Below, in pieces: positions 1 through 11,268 of a stretch of DNA of 64,000 nucleotides (positions within the stretch are counted from its first letter, which is position 1; each line of letters begins with the position of its first letter). This DNA is from Panagrolaimus kolymaensis (Eukaryota; Nematoda; Chromadorea; Rhabditida; Panagrolaimidae). The stretch is from contig JAJQJQ010000003.1 in NCBI GenBank assembly GCA_028622995.1, forward strand, positions 7,998,001 through 8,062,000, given 5' to 3'. A program made the translations under genes and the position numbers. The notes under the pieces were generated by a model. That model was not told where the DNA came from, searched no databases, and saw nothing but the letters and a program-made list of their open reading frames with translations.

Positions 1-3000
1 CCTTTTTATTATCGACTTCAAATTCTGAGTCGCTATTTGATACTGAACTGCTGCTAAGCTCATCTTCAAAAGAATCAAGGCCTTCATCAATGGTTGGCGT
101 CATTCCAATTGGTAAACGAGTATCAGAAATTTTTAAATTACTATCAGGAATTTGATTCCATATTTGTTCGATTGAAAGTAGCATCACTTTAAATTTCAAA
201 CATCCTATTCGAATTTTTGAGTCATTAATTATGTTTGCTCGAGATAGTCGAATACCAGTGAATGGAATTTTTCGATAAAATTCCGAACATTTACAAGTGT
301 TTTCAATTGCCGGAACTTGTGATAAGCCTCCATAAAGATAATTATCAACTACTGTATATCCAGTTGCTTTTAAATAAACACAACACTAAAAAAGCAAAAT
401 TTAAATAAAGTTTAGAAAAATTAGTTAAAAAATATATACATTTGTTTTATCGAAAGCAATTGTGCAATGTTTTTCTTGAATAAATTTGCATTCGGGTGCA
501 ATCAATCTCAAATCGATGGTATCAAGTTCAGTGAAGCCAATGATAGTTTGAGGATAATAAATTGGAATTGTTGCAAAAGAATGATATGGACTAATAATAA
601 ATAATGATCCAATAATAGACAACGATGGAATAACAAATCCTAAAACTTTTTAAAATATTTTAGTTTAATAGTTTTGTTTACTTTTATCCAATATATATTC
701 CCCTGCATCAAGATCATCAATATTTTTTTGAATTTCCTCTTCCGTCGCAGAAATAATTCCGAAATTTGGCTTCCAATTTTTGATAACTTTAATTTGCATA
801 TTTTCAAATTCTATTGCAGCAGATTTTATTTTTCCATAATTAATTAAAGATTTTTCGCCGCTTAATTGATATTTAAATTTCATATTTCTCATTTCTAATT
901 GTTCTTCCACGCTTATTGGATACCCTAATACTTGTTGGTTTGATTCATATTTTAACCTTGAAACAATTATATAATTTCCTTCTTCTTTTGGTTGAGGTGA
1001 AATTAAATAAAGATGATGTCCCACTTTTCTGCATTCCAAAGGCATTAATTTGGAAAAATCAAATTCTGGGTTTTCATTTTCTTGGGATTGAGTTAATGAA
1101 ATCGAAGGTTTTAGAGGTATCAGTTTTGTCGTCGATGTTTTATCTTGAAATCGTGATGGCAAAGTAATTATTGGCGGTAACGAGCTGGGCATCATACATA
1201 CACGATTTCTCCTAACTTTCTTCAGTCGTTGAGCAATTTTTAGATTTGTATCATTTGGAGTTAAAGATTTTTTTGAAACTGGTCTTGGTGGACTCGTAGC
1301 AGAAATATTATCACTTACATAAAGTCTCTTTTTATGTTTTTTCTTTAATTTCTCCTTTTCCGCGCCTTCATTCTCTAACTTCTTTTCCGACACAATCAAC
1401 GTTAATGGTGGTTCTGATGATTCAAGAGGCTGAACTTCTAATTTTACTTCCATTGATTCTGAGTCAGCTATCACTTCTTTTCCTTGAATGCTTTCACTTA
1501 CATTTTTCGCTGAACTTTTTATTCTTTTTCTTTTTTTGGGTCGGCCGCCTTTTTTGGAAACATGGGTTTCAAGGATTGAAGAATTACTTTCTCCTCCTTC
1601 TAAATCATTCATCTTTTCAAATTCTTCTTTTTGAGTTTCAACTGCTTTCAAGTTAAGAGGAGCACTTCCAGAAAGCTGTTGAATGCTCTCGAGATAATCA
1701 TTTTCAATTGTTGCCTCTTCCATTTTTGTATCTCCGACTTCTGCGTTTCTCAATTTCTTCTTCTTATGTTTCTCGCCATTTTTTTCAATTTTTTTATGCT
1801 TCGTTTTCTTTAACTTCTTTTTCTTCTTGATTTTATCCGTCATTGTTCCAACAACCGAAGTGGAAGGTCCACATTCAGCATCATCAGAATCATATTCTGA
1901 TTCCATACCCGATGAACCGTGAATAATATATTTTGAAGATTTATCAGCACCAGGCGATGAAGCTTCTTTATCCTTTGTATTTTCTCCGTTTAAAGATATT
2001 ACTTTTACAAAGCTTTCTGGTGGCGGTATCAATGGTATATTGCTGTAAGCATCTTTAGGAAGATATAAATTAAATGGAGCTTTTGCTTGTTTAAATAAAA
2101 CAATAATTTGATCACCATCAGTAAAATATTTTGCATAATATCTAGTTTTTCTGTAAATCCGCAAAGTAAAGCAAATTTGCCCATCCACAAGTTCAGCGAT
2201 TGATAACATTTCCAATGAAAGTGATTTTTTCGCTGTAGTTTCTTTTACTAATTCTTGCTGAGTTGACGAAGGAATTATTTCTGTAAGTTTATGTGGCTTA
2301 TTGGAAGGTGCATTTTCTGGATGGGGTTCTTTTTTGGCTGAATTTCCTAATTCAACGACGCCAGATGTGCTTGTTTCTGCAGCATCAACGTCCATAGACT
2401 TTGATGCATTTTTTGGATCCAACAAAAATGCAAATTTATCAGAAATTTCTTTAGCTGCTTCTTCTGCTAAAGAAAGTGGAATTTTTCTGTAAAAATAAAA
2501 TATATTAGATTTTGATTTCATTTTTTTAATCTCTTACTTTTCAGGATAATAAAGTTCATCAATTGGGACATGAGTGAAACCAGAACTATCATGTTCATGT
2601 CCATCTGCGCCAAAATATGAAGCTTTTGCATTCATTAAATCAGGTGGATAAAATCCATTTCTATTTAAATGCTTTTTGGGGTTTAACAAATCAAAAAAAG
2701 GCTTGGAAGTTTCCATACTTTTTTCTTCGTTTTCACAAAAATCAAACTTTGGTTTTTCTGATGGAATTAAAGCCACAAATTTGGCTTCAGTTATATCCAT
2801 ATCAATATCTTCAGAATCAGAAAGTGATGCACTAGGTTCTTTAGCAGTGAAAGGTTTTTGCCTATATAAAAAAAATTAATAATTATTAAAACTAAAAAAA
2901 TTGTTAACTAACTGTTTAACAAATTTCCAATCAACTTCAGGTGGAACATTACCACATGCAAGCTTGGTATCTCCAGATTCCAAAGGTTCTTTTCGAACTT

Positions 3001-4351
3001 TTTTAATAAATTCTTTCCACACTCTTTTTGGATGCACTTTAGTTCTGCATTTATTCCAATGATGCATTCGCTTTGAAATTCCAATGGTATTTAACACAAA
3101 TCGATCCTAAAATTTTAATGCTCTTAATATTAGTTTGTCCAATTTTTGCTTACTATTCCAATTTCACCATGAAGTGGACACATCCAAAATTCATTCAACA
3201 CTTCAGTCATGGGTGATTCTAAACAATGAAGATGAAATTTTGCTGGACAATAATCACAATCAATAGCTGGAGCAATTTCAGATGGATGCCTAAAAGCAAG
3301 CTTTTTTATTTTCAAACTTATTAAATTAAACTAAATAATTACTCTTTGCATGAATAACAAACAGCATCCATTTTACATGGCCATTTTCGAGGGATATGTT
3401 CCATGTAAGGCATATCAGCAAGATGATCCGAAACGTCTTTAGGTAGCATAAAACTTCGAGGATTTGCTAATCCAGAAAGAACATCAAAAGCTTTGGAAAG
3501 GATTATCACTTCATCTGGGTTTTTCTTTAAAGTTTCTTCTACCGTAGTCAAATATCGATCATCTTCCTGCAACAACGAAAAGTTTGATGAAGTATAAAAA
3601 TTAGATAGCTTACGTCGAATGGAATAACTTTTGCAACTCGTTTTGGTTTCTTCAAAATATTTTGTTCGTATTTACATCGCTTACAAATCCATGGTTCATG
3701 GATGCTTTTTCTTGTGGACATAGCAGATTCAATACATGAACTATGAAATGATGCGGGACATCGAATGCATGAAACCAATTCATCACCACCTTCCTAAAAT
3801 ACATATTTATATTCTTCATTTCTGATCATAAACATTTTTTTATGTATTTACATCACAAACAACGCATTCATTAACATTTCGACATCGTGGCTTAGATTTA
3901 ATATATTCCGCTCGAGTTACTTTATAATTATCTTTTTTCAATGATGGATCTTTCATTTCTTTAATCTCCTAAACAAACAAACTCGAAAAATTAGATATTA
4001 TTCAAAATCAAAACTCACATCTTCAATTCCACAATCATCATAATATCTAACTTTGTATTTTTTCTTTAACTTTCCATTAAAAACAATATATTGATGATCC
4101 TCATCAGAATCATCACTGCCACCATCTTTATCGGTGCCATCATTTTCGCTACCTTTAGTTTTCTTTCTCCGCTTCTTATTGGTTTTCTTTTGATCTTCGC
4201 TTGATCCAAAAAGAGATTCAACAGATCGTCGTCTCTCAGAAATTTTTTTCTTATTAACATTTTTTTCTGGTTTTTCCAGCTCCTTTTTCTTTGCCCGAGT
4301 TTTAGGTCCGCTTAGTTCAGCTTTAGCTCGGGCTCTGGATATCGGTGCCAT
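1..4351 (-). CDS. PHF12: PHF12-type PHD/AT-hook/FHA chromatin protein, 3' end outside window
   Basis: Exons (minus): 4351-4019, 3968-3852, 3793-3614, 3566-3343, 3289-3154, 3106-2913, 2861-2538, 2486-682, 639-440, 385-1 and beyond; all junctions keep frame, giving at least 1299 residues. PHD1 lies near residues 138-190 (ECVVCD, SCIRCP, FHSSC, WICKRC). PHD2 lies near 278-325 (CYSCKE, IDCDYCPAKFHLHC, MCPLH). An AT-hook-like GGRPKKRKR sits near residue 816 in a long Lys/Ser-rich acidic-basic linker. The end (about 1105-1215) resembles a degenerate FHA domain (EKHCTI, then GYTVVDN-LYGG). Order and spacing of PHD, NPR-S-F-LP segment, PHD and FHA match PHF12/Pf1, which in animals recruits SIN3-HDAC complexes with MRG15; C. 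elegans athp-1 is probably the counterpart. Function is inferred from family. Start is the first ATG of an open first exon. Confidence 0.82.
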
Positions 4352-4557
4352 TGATGGTCAAAAAAATAAGTTAAAGAATTAATTACAGTCAATAAATAAT
4401 AACAGCTACAACAGCGTCGTCTTCCTTACAAACATTTTTTTCTTCGATGCAAGTTTCAAAAAAGCTTTGATTTGGCACAATGCGTCGTTGCGCCATTCAT
4501 TGAAAAACTTCGAAAAATTTTTGCGCTAAACAACTTTTTCAAACATTGTTTTATCTC
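4352..4557. promoter_or_regulatory. short divergent promoter between PHF12 and XRCC3-like genes
   Basis: The two start codons face away from each other and are separated by 206 bases with no long open frame. Any core promoters for both genes must lie here or inside the first exons. No TATA box or named factor site could be assigned with confidence. Confidence 0.4.
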
Positions 4558-5543
4558 ATGCATATTAAAATTCAATCATTTTATAAGTTGTATCAAGATC
4601 CTATTACTTCAACATTACATACTACAGGAAATGCTGATCTCGATGAATATCTTGGTGGAGGTTTTCCCATCGGCAAACCAATACAAATATGTGGACCATC
4701 TGGAGTTGGAAAAAGTCAATTAGGGTATGTCTCTTTTTATTTATCTAATTTTGCTTACTTTGATATTTTTTATAGCAAATTTTAGCATGCAATTAGCTGC
4801 AAGTATGTGGAATCAACCAAATGTTCGTAACTGTTATTTTATAAGTTCCTCAAAACCATCATTTATTTCTACAAGATATCTCGAAATTTGTAAAGAATTC
4901 AATATTTTCAATATTGATATACCTGAAGATGTATTACTCTCCAATGTGTTTGTTTCTAAAGTGCCTTCACTTTCTCTTTTGCTCACTCAACTTACTCAAC
5001 TTTCTTCGAGTTCTGATGAAGTAATTTTTTTGGTTGTTTGGTATAACAATGGCTTACAATATATTTTAGGTTGGCTTGGTTTGTATCGAAGGTGAATTTG
5101 ATTATTACCAACAGTCTCACGATGAATACTTTGAATTTTCGCATAAACTTGGTAAAGCGTTGCTGAATTTAGCAACATCAAAGAAATGTATGGTAATATT
5201 TTTCAATCAAGTGAGAGATTCGTTCAAATTAGCTGCTGAAATATCTGCGATTCCTGCATTTGCACCTGATTCTTTGATCAAATCGACTCCTGAAGTATCA
5301 TCTACAGTTCCTGCATTGGGAACTCATTTTTATATGCAACAAATTTTTCGAATGTCTATGGATTTTTATGATGAAGAAGCAATTATTCGAGTTCGAAGGT
5401 TAAAACTTGATCGATGGTTCGGTCCTTATAAAGAGCCGCTTTTATTTACCGTCAAGGTTTGTGTTTTTTTCTTACCATTTACTAGCAAAGATCACATTCT
5501 CGTTTTTCAGAAAAATGGTATTACTCCTTTCAAAGAATCTTGA
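4558..5543 (+). CDS. XRCC3: RAD51 paralogue, XRCC3-like
   Basis: Exons 4558-4724, 4786-5020, 5070-5456, 5511-5543 give 273 residues in frame. Walker A is GPSGVGKSQ at residues 46-54. Exon 3 starts with a Walker-B-like strand (LVCIEGEFD), followed by MVIFFNQV, matching the INQV strand of XRCC3, then VPALGTHF, equivalent to the ALG segment before the last strands. RAD51 paralogues bind DNA and ATP and help RAD51 filament assembly in homologous recombination; XRCC3 pairs with RAD51C in animals. The protein lacks about 70 residues at the N terminus compared with human XRCC3. The frame stays open only to 4504 (stop at 4501), so a missed upstream exon is possible. RAD51C or an rfs-1-like divergent paralogue is the alternative. 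The Walker B aspartate is replaced by Glu in this reading. An AATAAA follows at 5621. Confidence 0.75.
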
Positions 5544-6278
5544 CATTTTTTTATTTTTACAAAGTTGTTTATAGTTTTCATGTTGCTTTATTTTTGTTAT
5601 TTTGTTTATGATTGATTTGAAATAAATTTATTTTTCTTTGTACCTATAACTTCGTCAAAACCTTATGATATGAAAGTACGTAATTTTTGTTTTGTTCTTA
5701 TAGGCCGGCCACATGTAATAAAGCTATATTGCGCGCGATGTTGCTTAGAATGTGGTTTGGCCTTTTTTGGATCACAACTTTTCTTGAATAACACTTTTTC
5801 ATTCAATGTCGAACTTTTTTCGGCGCAGGATATAGTAATTACGAAGTTTATCCCGTGCTTCTTCAACCGCAAAGTCCATATTCTACTGATTCCGCTTATA
5901 ATTCCGCCATGTTATCATCTGCTTCAGATTGTTCAAGTCCTTCCTAATTTAAATTTTTCCTTTTAATAATTACTACCTCTAATCAGCCCTTGATATTACT
6001 ACTAATAACCCATTTAAAAAAAACCTTCTTAAAGGGACATGGTTATTTGATGCTTTTTCGAAAATTTCGATAAATAGCTATTTGCAAAAAAAGTTCTTTC
6101 CACGAGAAGCATTTTGAAATGTTTCGTAAAAAAACAAATGGAGCCGTCGTAAAATTTACTGCCATCGCATAGAACACTCCCTTTAATGATTTTGTAGCTT
6201 ATTAAACTTTTGTTAACTTTTCAACCAAAAAATAAACTTTATAAATATTTTGTTAATATTTTAGCATCTTCAACAATC
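5544..6278. other. intergenic, XRCC3-like 3'UTR and TFIIE-beta upstream region
   Basis: Contains the XRCC3-like 3' untranslated sequence with AATAAA at 5621-5626. It ends with a TTTTAG acceptor at 6259-6264, 14 bases before the TFIIE-beta ATG, a likely trans-splice or 5'UTR-intron acceptor. The open frames here (5663-5966) have no recognisable domain and no splice context, and I do not call them. Confidence 0.5.
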
Positions 6279-7220
6279 ATGGATAAAAATTTGGTTCGTC
6301 AACGTGAAGAATTTTTAAAAGCAACTGCTCGAAATATTAACAAGGCACCAAAATTCTCTGCTGCAAGTGCTTCAAATGTTGCTTCAACAGGTGAAAGAAA
6401 ACAAAAAAAGAAAAAACCATCAGCTCCAAAACGTCAAGATGAACTACGTCATATGAAATCTTTACCAAATTTTGATGCAACTACTGGCAAAGTTGATCCA
6501 TATAGAGGTGCGGCAAATTCATCACTCTTTGGTACGATGGCTAAAATTGTGGATTTTATGAAGAAGCGACATCTCGATGATACAGAATGGTCTTTAACAT
6601 TGAAAGAATGCTTGGAAGAAATGAAACTGAGTGTGGGAAAGAAAGATGAACAATGGTTAATTGAAAAGCTTCCTGAAAATCCAAAGTTACAATTCGACGA
6701 AAATGGAAAATTTCGATTCAAGCCACCATATAATAAAATGAAGACTGATAATGATATCATAAAACAATTGAAACGAAACTATGATGGTGGTAAAGGTGCT
6801 ATTTTATTGAGCGAGTTAAATGAATGTTTTGGTAGAGCTGATGAGAAAATGGAAAAAGTTGGTCCTGAGTGCATTATTATTCCATGTCAAGTAAGTTATA
6901 ACTTCACAATTTTATCTTTAATCTTATTATTTTAGGTAAACAAAAAGAAAGACAAAGCTTATTTTTATAACGATTCCGAGGTTTGTATGACTGTGGATGA
7001 CGACTTCAAAAGTTTATGGAGATCCAGCAATGTTGATCATCTTGATGAAAAGAAAATTGATGAATATCTTGCAAACCATGGCCTCAGTGTTATCAAAGAT
7101 CAAGCGCCTAAACGTCTTATTCATGGATCATTAGAACCTAAAAGAAAGCAAGCTCGACGTCCTGGAAAAATTCAAAATACTCATATGGATGGTATCCTAG
7201 AAAGTTATGAAATGTATTAA
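6279..7220 (+). CDS. gtf-2E2: general transcription factor TFIIE subunit beta
   Basis: Exons 6279-6890 and 6936-7220 give 298 residues, close to human GTF2E2 (291). The N terminus is Lys-rich, followed by a winged-helix core (about residues 85-165: FGTMAKIVDFMKKRHLDD, then LTLKECLEEM, then the LPENPKLQFDENGKFRFKP segment typical of TFIIE-beta). A second winged-helix-like part follows, ending in a basic tail (KRKQARRPGK). TFIIE-beta joins TFIIE-alpha in the RNA polymerase II pre-initiation complex and helps recruit and regulate TFIIH. The start is the first in-frame ATG after a TTTTAG acceptor. An ATG-less extension upstream (from 6210) is open but looks like an AT-rich leader. Identification is strong; molecular role is from the family. 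Confidence 0.9.
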
Positions 7221-7403
7221 AACTCTAATGTGTTTATTATTTATTACCGATTTTTTTGTTGTTATTTTTGTGCTATTATAAAACATTTTCATTATAAAGT
7301 GTAAAGGCTTGTTTACAAAATATTTTCATATCGTGATACTTTACATATTATTGATATTAGCCACACAACTAAAAGTTACATTTTTGAAAATTTGTCCAAT
7401 TGA

Positions 7404-7867
7404 AACTTTACCTTTAAAACGGATGAAAGCTGTAGTCTACTAAAATTGGAAAACCGGCATAAATTGTGGGATTTGAGATTATTTGGAATCGAACATGAAG
7501 TTGATATAAATCTTATATGGCAATTTTTGGAAGTAAGCTTTTTCCAGTAAGCATTTTTTGTTGTTGTTTAAATCTTCTTTTTTTAAAGAAAAATCTCGGT
7601 AATAATGTTCAAGTTGTAATTACATTTGATGATGAAAATTTGCGAGATGTTTATGCGGCGTCTTTACTTGAAAAAGTAATAGCTTGGCCCAAGGAACTTC
7701 AACCCTCCACTTTTCCATCCGATTTTCCATACTTGAATGGAGAAAATAATCAAAAACATGAAAATATGATTTGCAAAGAGAACTTCATTGATATTTTTAC
7801 ATTTTGGTGGAATCCAAATTTGATTTATCTTTTACTCAATTATCGTATTTATTGTCTCTTTTTCTGA
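7404..7867 (+). CDS. unidentified small gene or gene remnant
   Basis: Two open segments join in frame: 7404-7532 (contains KLWDLRLFGIEHEVDINLIW) and 7589-7867 (contains VVITFDDENLRDVYAASLLE), through a 56-base intron with GTAAGC donor and TTTAAAG acceptor. There is no ATG in the first segment before the coding-looking part, and an in-frame stop lies just upstream at 7401, so a 5' exon is missing or the locus is broken. The composition looks coding, unlike the surrounding AT-rich DNA. I do not recognise the family. The following 3' sequence resembles the XRCC3-like 3'UTR (see the repeat at 7880), suggesting this locus arose partly by duplication. Confidence 0.35.
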
Positions 7868-7879
7868 TCGCTTTAAAAA

Positions 7880-7985
7880 ATTGTTTCAAAGAATTTTTAC
7901 ATTATTTAGTTTTAGAAAGTTGTTTATAGTTTTTATTTTGCTCTATTCTTTATGCTTTTCAAATAAATTTTTTTCTTTTCCATTC
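7880..7985 (+). repeat. diverged second copy of the XRCC3-like 3'UTR
   Basis: The stretch starting TTTCAAAGAAT, with AAAGTTGTTTATAGTTTT in the middle and TTTCAAATAAATTT near the end, lines up with the end of the XRCC3-like gene and its 3'UTR at about 5527-5640 (TTTCAAAGAAT, AAAGTTGTTTATAGTTTT, TTTGAAATAAATTT), in the same order and spacing. Seen by eye; percent identity not calculated. Confidence 0.55.
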
Positions 7986-10071
7986 TCTTTTCTTTTCGTG
8001 AAAATTGAATCCCCACATTTATGAATTCGGACCTATCAAATACAAACTTATTCACGATGGCACTCGACTCCTTATTGCATGAAGGATGACTATATTTTTA
8101 GGTATGAAACGGTGCTTCCTTATGTGTTATTTTATTTTTTGTAATTTTTAACATCAATAAAAAATGGATGTTTAAAACATTAGCTTTTGCAAATTCTAAA
8201 AAATTATTGATTGATATTTTCACTTTCTAAATCGAACATTAGTTAAAAATATATGTTAGGAGAAAGTGTTTTTTCTTTACTCTTTTCTTCTCTTTTTTTG
8301 CGTGGGGTTTACACTAAAATTTTAGAGGCGACCGATCTATGAGCCATTCCCAGAAAAATTCCTACTAGGCAAGAACTTAGGGTGGTAGTGGCCGGTTCGA
8401 AGAGGTTCTTATGCAAAAAAGAGAGAAAGCGAGACGACAGACAAAATCGCTCTCCATTAGCACATCGGTGCTGCTGCTTCGTGCCTTACTCTGTAAAAAT
8501 AAAAATTATAGGAATACGAATTTTTAAAGCCCGCAACACTCGCGTCTAAAGCGTACGTGTATTCCAAGAAATAAAATCGACTTCTAACAAGAGCATGATT
8601 TGTTAACCCAAATAAAAAAATAACTAGTTGTTTATCAAAGCGATAAACCAATGATGATAATAACAATGTTGGAATCTGAATTAATAAGTCAAACCACAAA
8701 GATATTTAGAGTAATACGCGTGAATCTAAAATGCAAGATATTTAGATTTTATGGGCTGGAGAAAGCTCTGGCATGTCAGGATAGAATATTTATTCTGGAA
8801 AATTTGTAAAAAGTTGAAACGATGAAATTAAAGCTAAAAATTATAGCCGGGGATGTGCGTACACTCAAATACGCGTGTGTCTCCTTTTAACACATTATTT
8901 AGTTGAATGTGTCGAGCTGAACAGTCGAAAAAAAAATGAGAAATGATAGCACGTTTATAAGAAAAAAATTTTGTTGAAAGCGAAGTAGCAATGGTCGAGG
9001 GGTTTTGAAGAAAGTTTGTTATACATGAACTTTAAAAGATCTAGTGCCGACAAAAAAATTTCTTCAAAAATTATAAAACGAAAATTTTATTTTCAGGTCG
9101 ATCGATGTCTTTGGATTTCCGGTGCATAAAACATGTTGACCGGGTTGTATAAATTGGGATAGTGGTGAGATAGAAATTGGCTTGAAAAATCTGGAACGAT
9201 TCATCCTTGTTGTGCTGCAAGACGAACACAAAAAAAATCTTGGAATGCAGTGGAAGATGAAGGACACAAACTCCGCCTACGGCAAAAAATATTGGAATCC
9301 TAAAAAGTATAAAAACAGTAAATAAACTCAGAAATTTTCATATCTTCATTCCTTTTCATAATTTTCTCTTATGTTTATTTCTTTAGGTTCCTGGTCATAT
9401 TTATATTCTAATAATGTATGGGATGAATAAAAGTAGTAGTAAGACATTATCAGTGCTAACTAACTATATTGATACTCTATTTATTCAACATGATTATTCC
9501 TTACAACGGCTAAAGTTAATATCCTTAATGGAAAAAGAACTCATTGGCGAGGGATAAATTTATGATAGCTTTAAAAGAGATTTCGAAGAGACTTTACTCG
9601 CTCGACTTTCTCGAACCCACTGAAGAGTCCCCGAGATTGTTAAAACTTTTTTACCGTATGGGGAAGGGACGAAACGGACACCAAGTTAAACATCTTAAAA
9701 ACAATTTTTAATTGAAATTACAAAGGAATTGTTTTCTAGAAACGTGATAAAAAAATTTATTTTATATTCAAAATATGCTTCTTTACTTTTAGAATAAAAA
9801 ATGCCATTAATTTTTTACTGAGAACTTTAATTTTTTTCTTTTAACATAAATGCTTCTTTACAAATTTTTAAATTTTCTTCATTTATAAACTTCTCGTTTT
9901 TTAAAATTTGTACCGAACTTTTAAAGGACTTTAATGCTCATAATCTTTCTCTTCCGTATCTTAAATTTCCTTTTATTATCAAATGTTTATCGCGACATGA
10001 ATGTTTTTATGATCTTTTAGATAATAATCACTATTCTGATTCTTTTTAATAATTTACCGCTTTTTTTGTAG
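7986..10071. other. long intergenic region before the TACC-like gene
   Basis: Mostly AT-rich. It has a GC-richer patch at about 8330-8460 with no obvious coding frame, and one ATG-less open frame at 9140-9325 (separate entry). The last bases (TTTTTTTGTAG ending 10071) are a splice acceptor directly before the next start codon. Confidence 0.4.
9140..9325 (+). other. possible orphan exon without start codon
   Basis: An open frame of 61 codons begins right after an in-frame TGA and ends at TAA 9323. The residues look coding (for example IEIGLKNLERFILVVLQDEH and GMQWKMKDTNSAYGKKYW). A TTTTATTTTCAG acceptor lies upstream at about 9100, but the frame is closed by the TGA between it and the open part. 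Either a decayed exon or chance; no family recognised. Confidence 0.2.
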
Positions 10072-11268
10072 ATGGTTATGAATCCGAAGGATCCTCGTTT
10101 AACCTCTTCTGGTATATTTCATTTTTCTTGAAATGTAAAAAGAATTTTAAATTTTAGGACAAAAACGCTCTTTTGTTAATACTCCTTCGACGCCAGGAAC
10201 TCCAGGTGTTCCAAGGACTCCTATTACTCCCGGACCAAACCAAGTTAAATTTAAAAGTATTTTCGATCCAGATTTTTTTAATCATCAAAATAAACATCCG
10301 GATTTTTATGCATCTTTTTATTCGTCCCTTAAACGGCTTCGGCCATATGATTCCACCGCTATTGTCATCGAAAACGTGAAATTGGTAAGTATTTTGAGCC
10401 TTCATTTTTGATAAAAATTACTTACTTTTAGGTATCAAAATCTTTAATAAGCGAAAGAAATTATTATGGATCAAGGTATAAAGAACAAAAGCAAACCATT
10501 CAAGAACTAAATAAAGATCTTGAAAAATTGGTTAAAATAAACAAAGATATTTTTAATTCTGGTAATGAAATTAATCAAAAAAATAATGAATTGGTAAGCC
10601 TTAATTTTGCACCATTTTTTTCTCAATCAGAAAAAAGCTCAAAGCTTAATTAATGTATTAAAAAAAATGATGATACACTCAAAATTACCAGATTCAGTGT
10701 ATAAAGTTTCAAATAAATTTACACGAATCTGTGACGAGAAAATTTGAAGTTTAAAAAAAGAAGCAAAAGAAGAAGGAAAAAATAAGAAGAAAATTTTTTT
10801 CCGGCACCGTGACGTAAAAAGTCGTCCCTATTCAAACCTTAGAAAAAGTAAAGCTCGAACAATCAATTTTAACTTCTTTTTTTTCTTCAGGAACGTGAAA
10901 AAACCCGTATTGAAGCTGAAAATTCTACCCTGCGCGAACAAATGAAGAAATATGTGGTTCAAACAAATGAGTGGAAAAAAGAAGCTGAAAATCGCATAAA
11001 AATTATTCAAGAATTGTGCGAAAAGAAGGTTTTAAAAGCCAACGCTGATTTCAAAAGCGCAAAAGAAGCAGCAATCACAAAGCTTGAAGAAGCCATAAAA
11101 GCAGTGAACGAATCTGAACCACCTACTGTAAGATTTTAATCCTATTTTAACTTAGTTACAATAAATGAGTAATCTAACATCATCATAATGCTTAAGGATT
11201 CGTCGTCAACCATCCCTGAAAAAAGACAGCGGTTATCTCAAAATGGCTGCGATGATCCAGAACAGTAA
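10072..11268 (+). CDS. TACC-like coiled-coil protein (tac-1 type)
   Basis: Main model exons: 10072-10111, 10158-10384, 10432-10593, 10891-11127, 11197-11268; 245 residues, similar to the roughly 260 of C. elegans TAC-1. The N terminus has TP-rich, possible proline-directed phosphorylation sites (TPSTPGTPGVPRTPITPG). Residues about 90-225 are charged heptad-rich coiled coil (YKEQKQTIQELNKDLEKL, then NEWKKEAENRIKIIQELC), with spacing like the C-terminal TACC domain. TACC proteins bind XMAP215/ZYG-9 and stabilise centrosomal and spindle microtubules. An alternative last exon, 10631-10747, also joins in frame after 10593 and ends TRICDEKI-stop, resembling the ELTRICDDLI end of vertebrate TACCs. 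The frame of the last exon (11197) is uncertain, since another frame is also open. Family assignment is moderate; another coiled-coil protein is possible. Confidence 0.5.

Noticed and set aside
8380..8410. GGTTCGA resembling a tRNA T-arm
   Set aside because: No matching acceptor stem, D-arm or anticodon arm could be drawn around it.
8457..9267. Minus-strand frames between 8.4 and 9.3 kb
   Set aside because: Isolated, without recognisable motifs; the 9064-9267 frame is antisense to the more coding-looking plus-strand patch.
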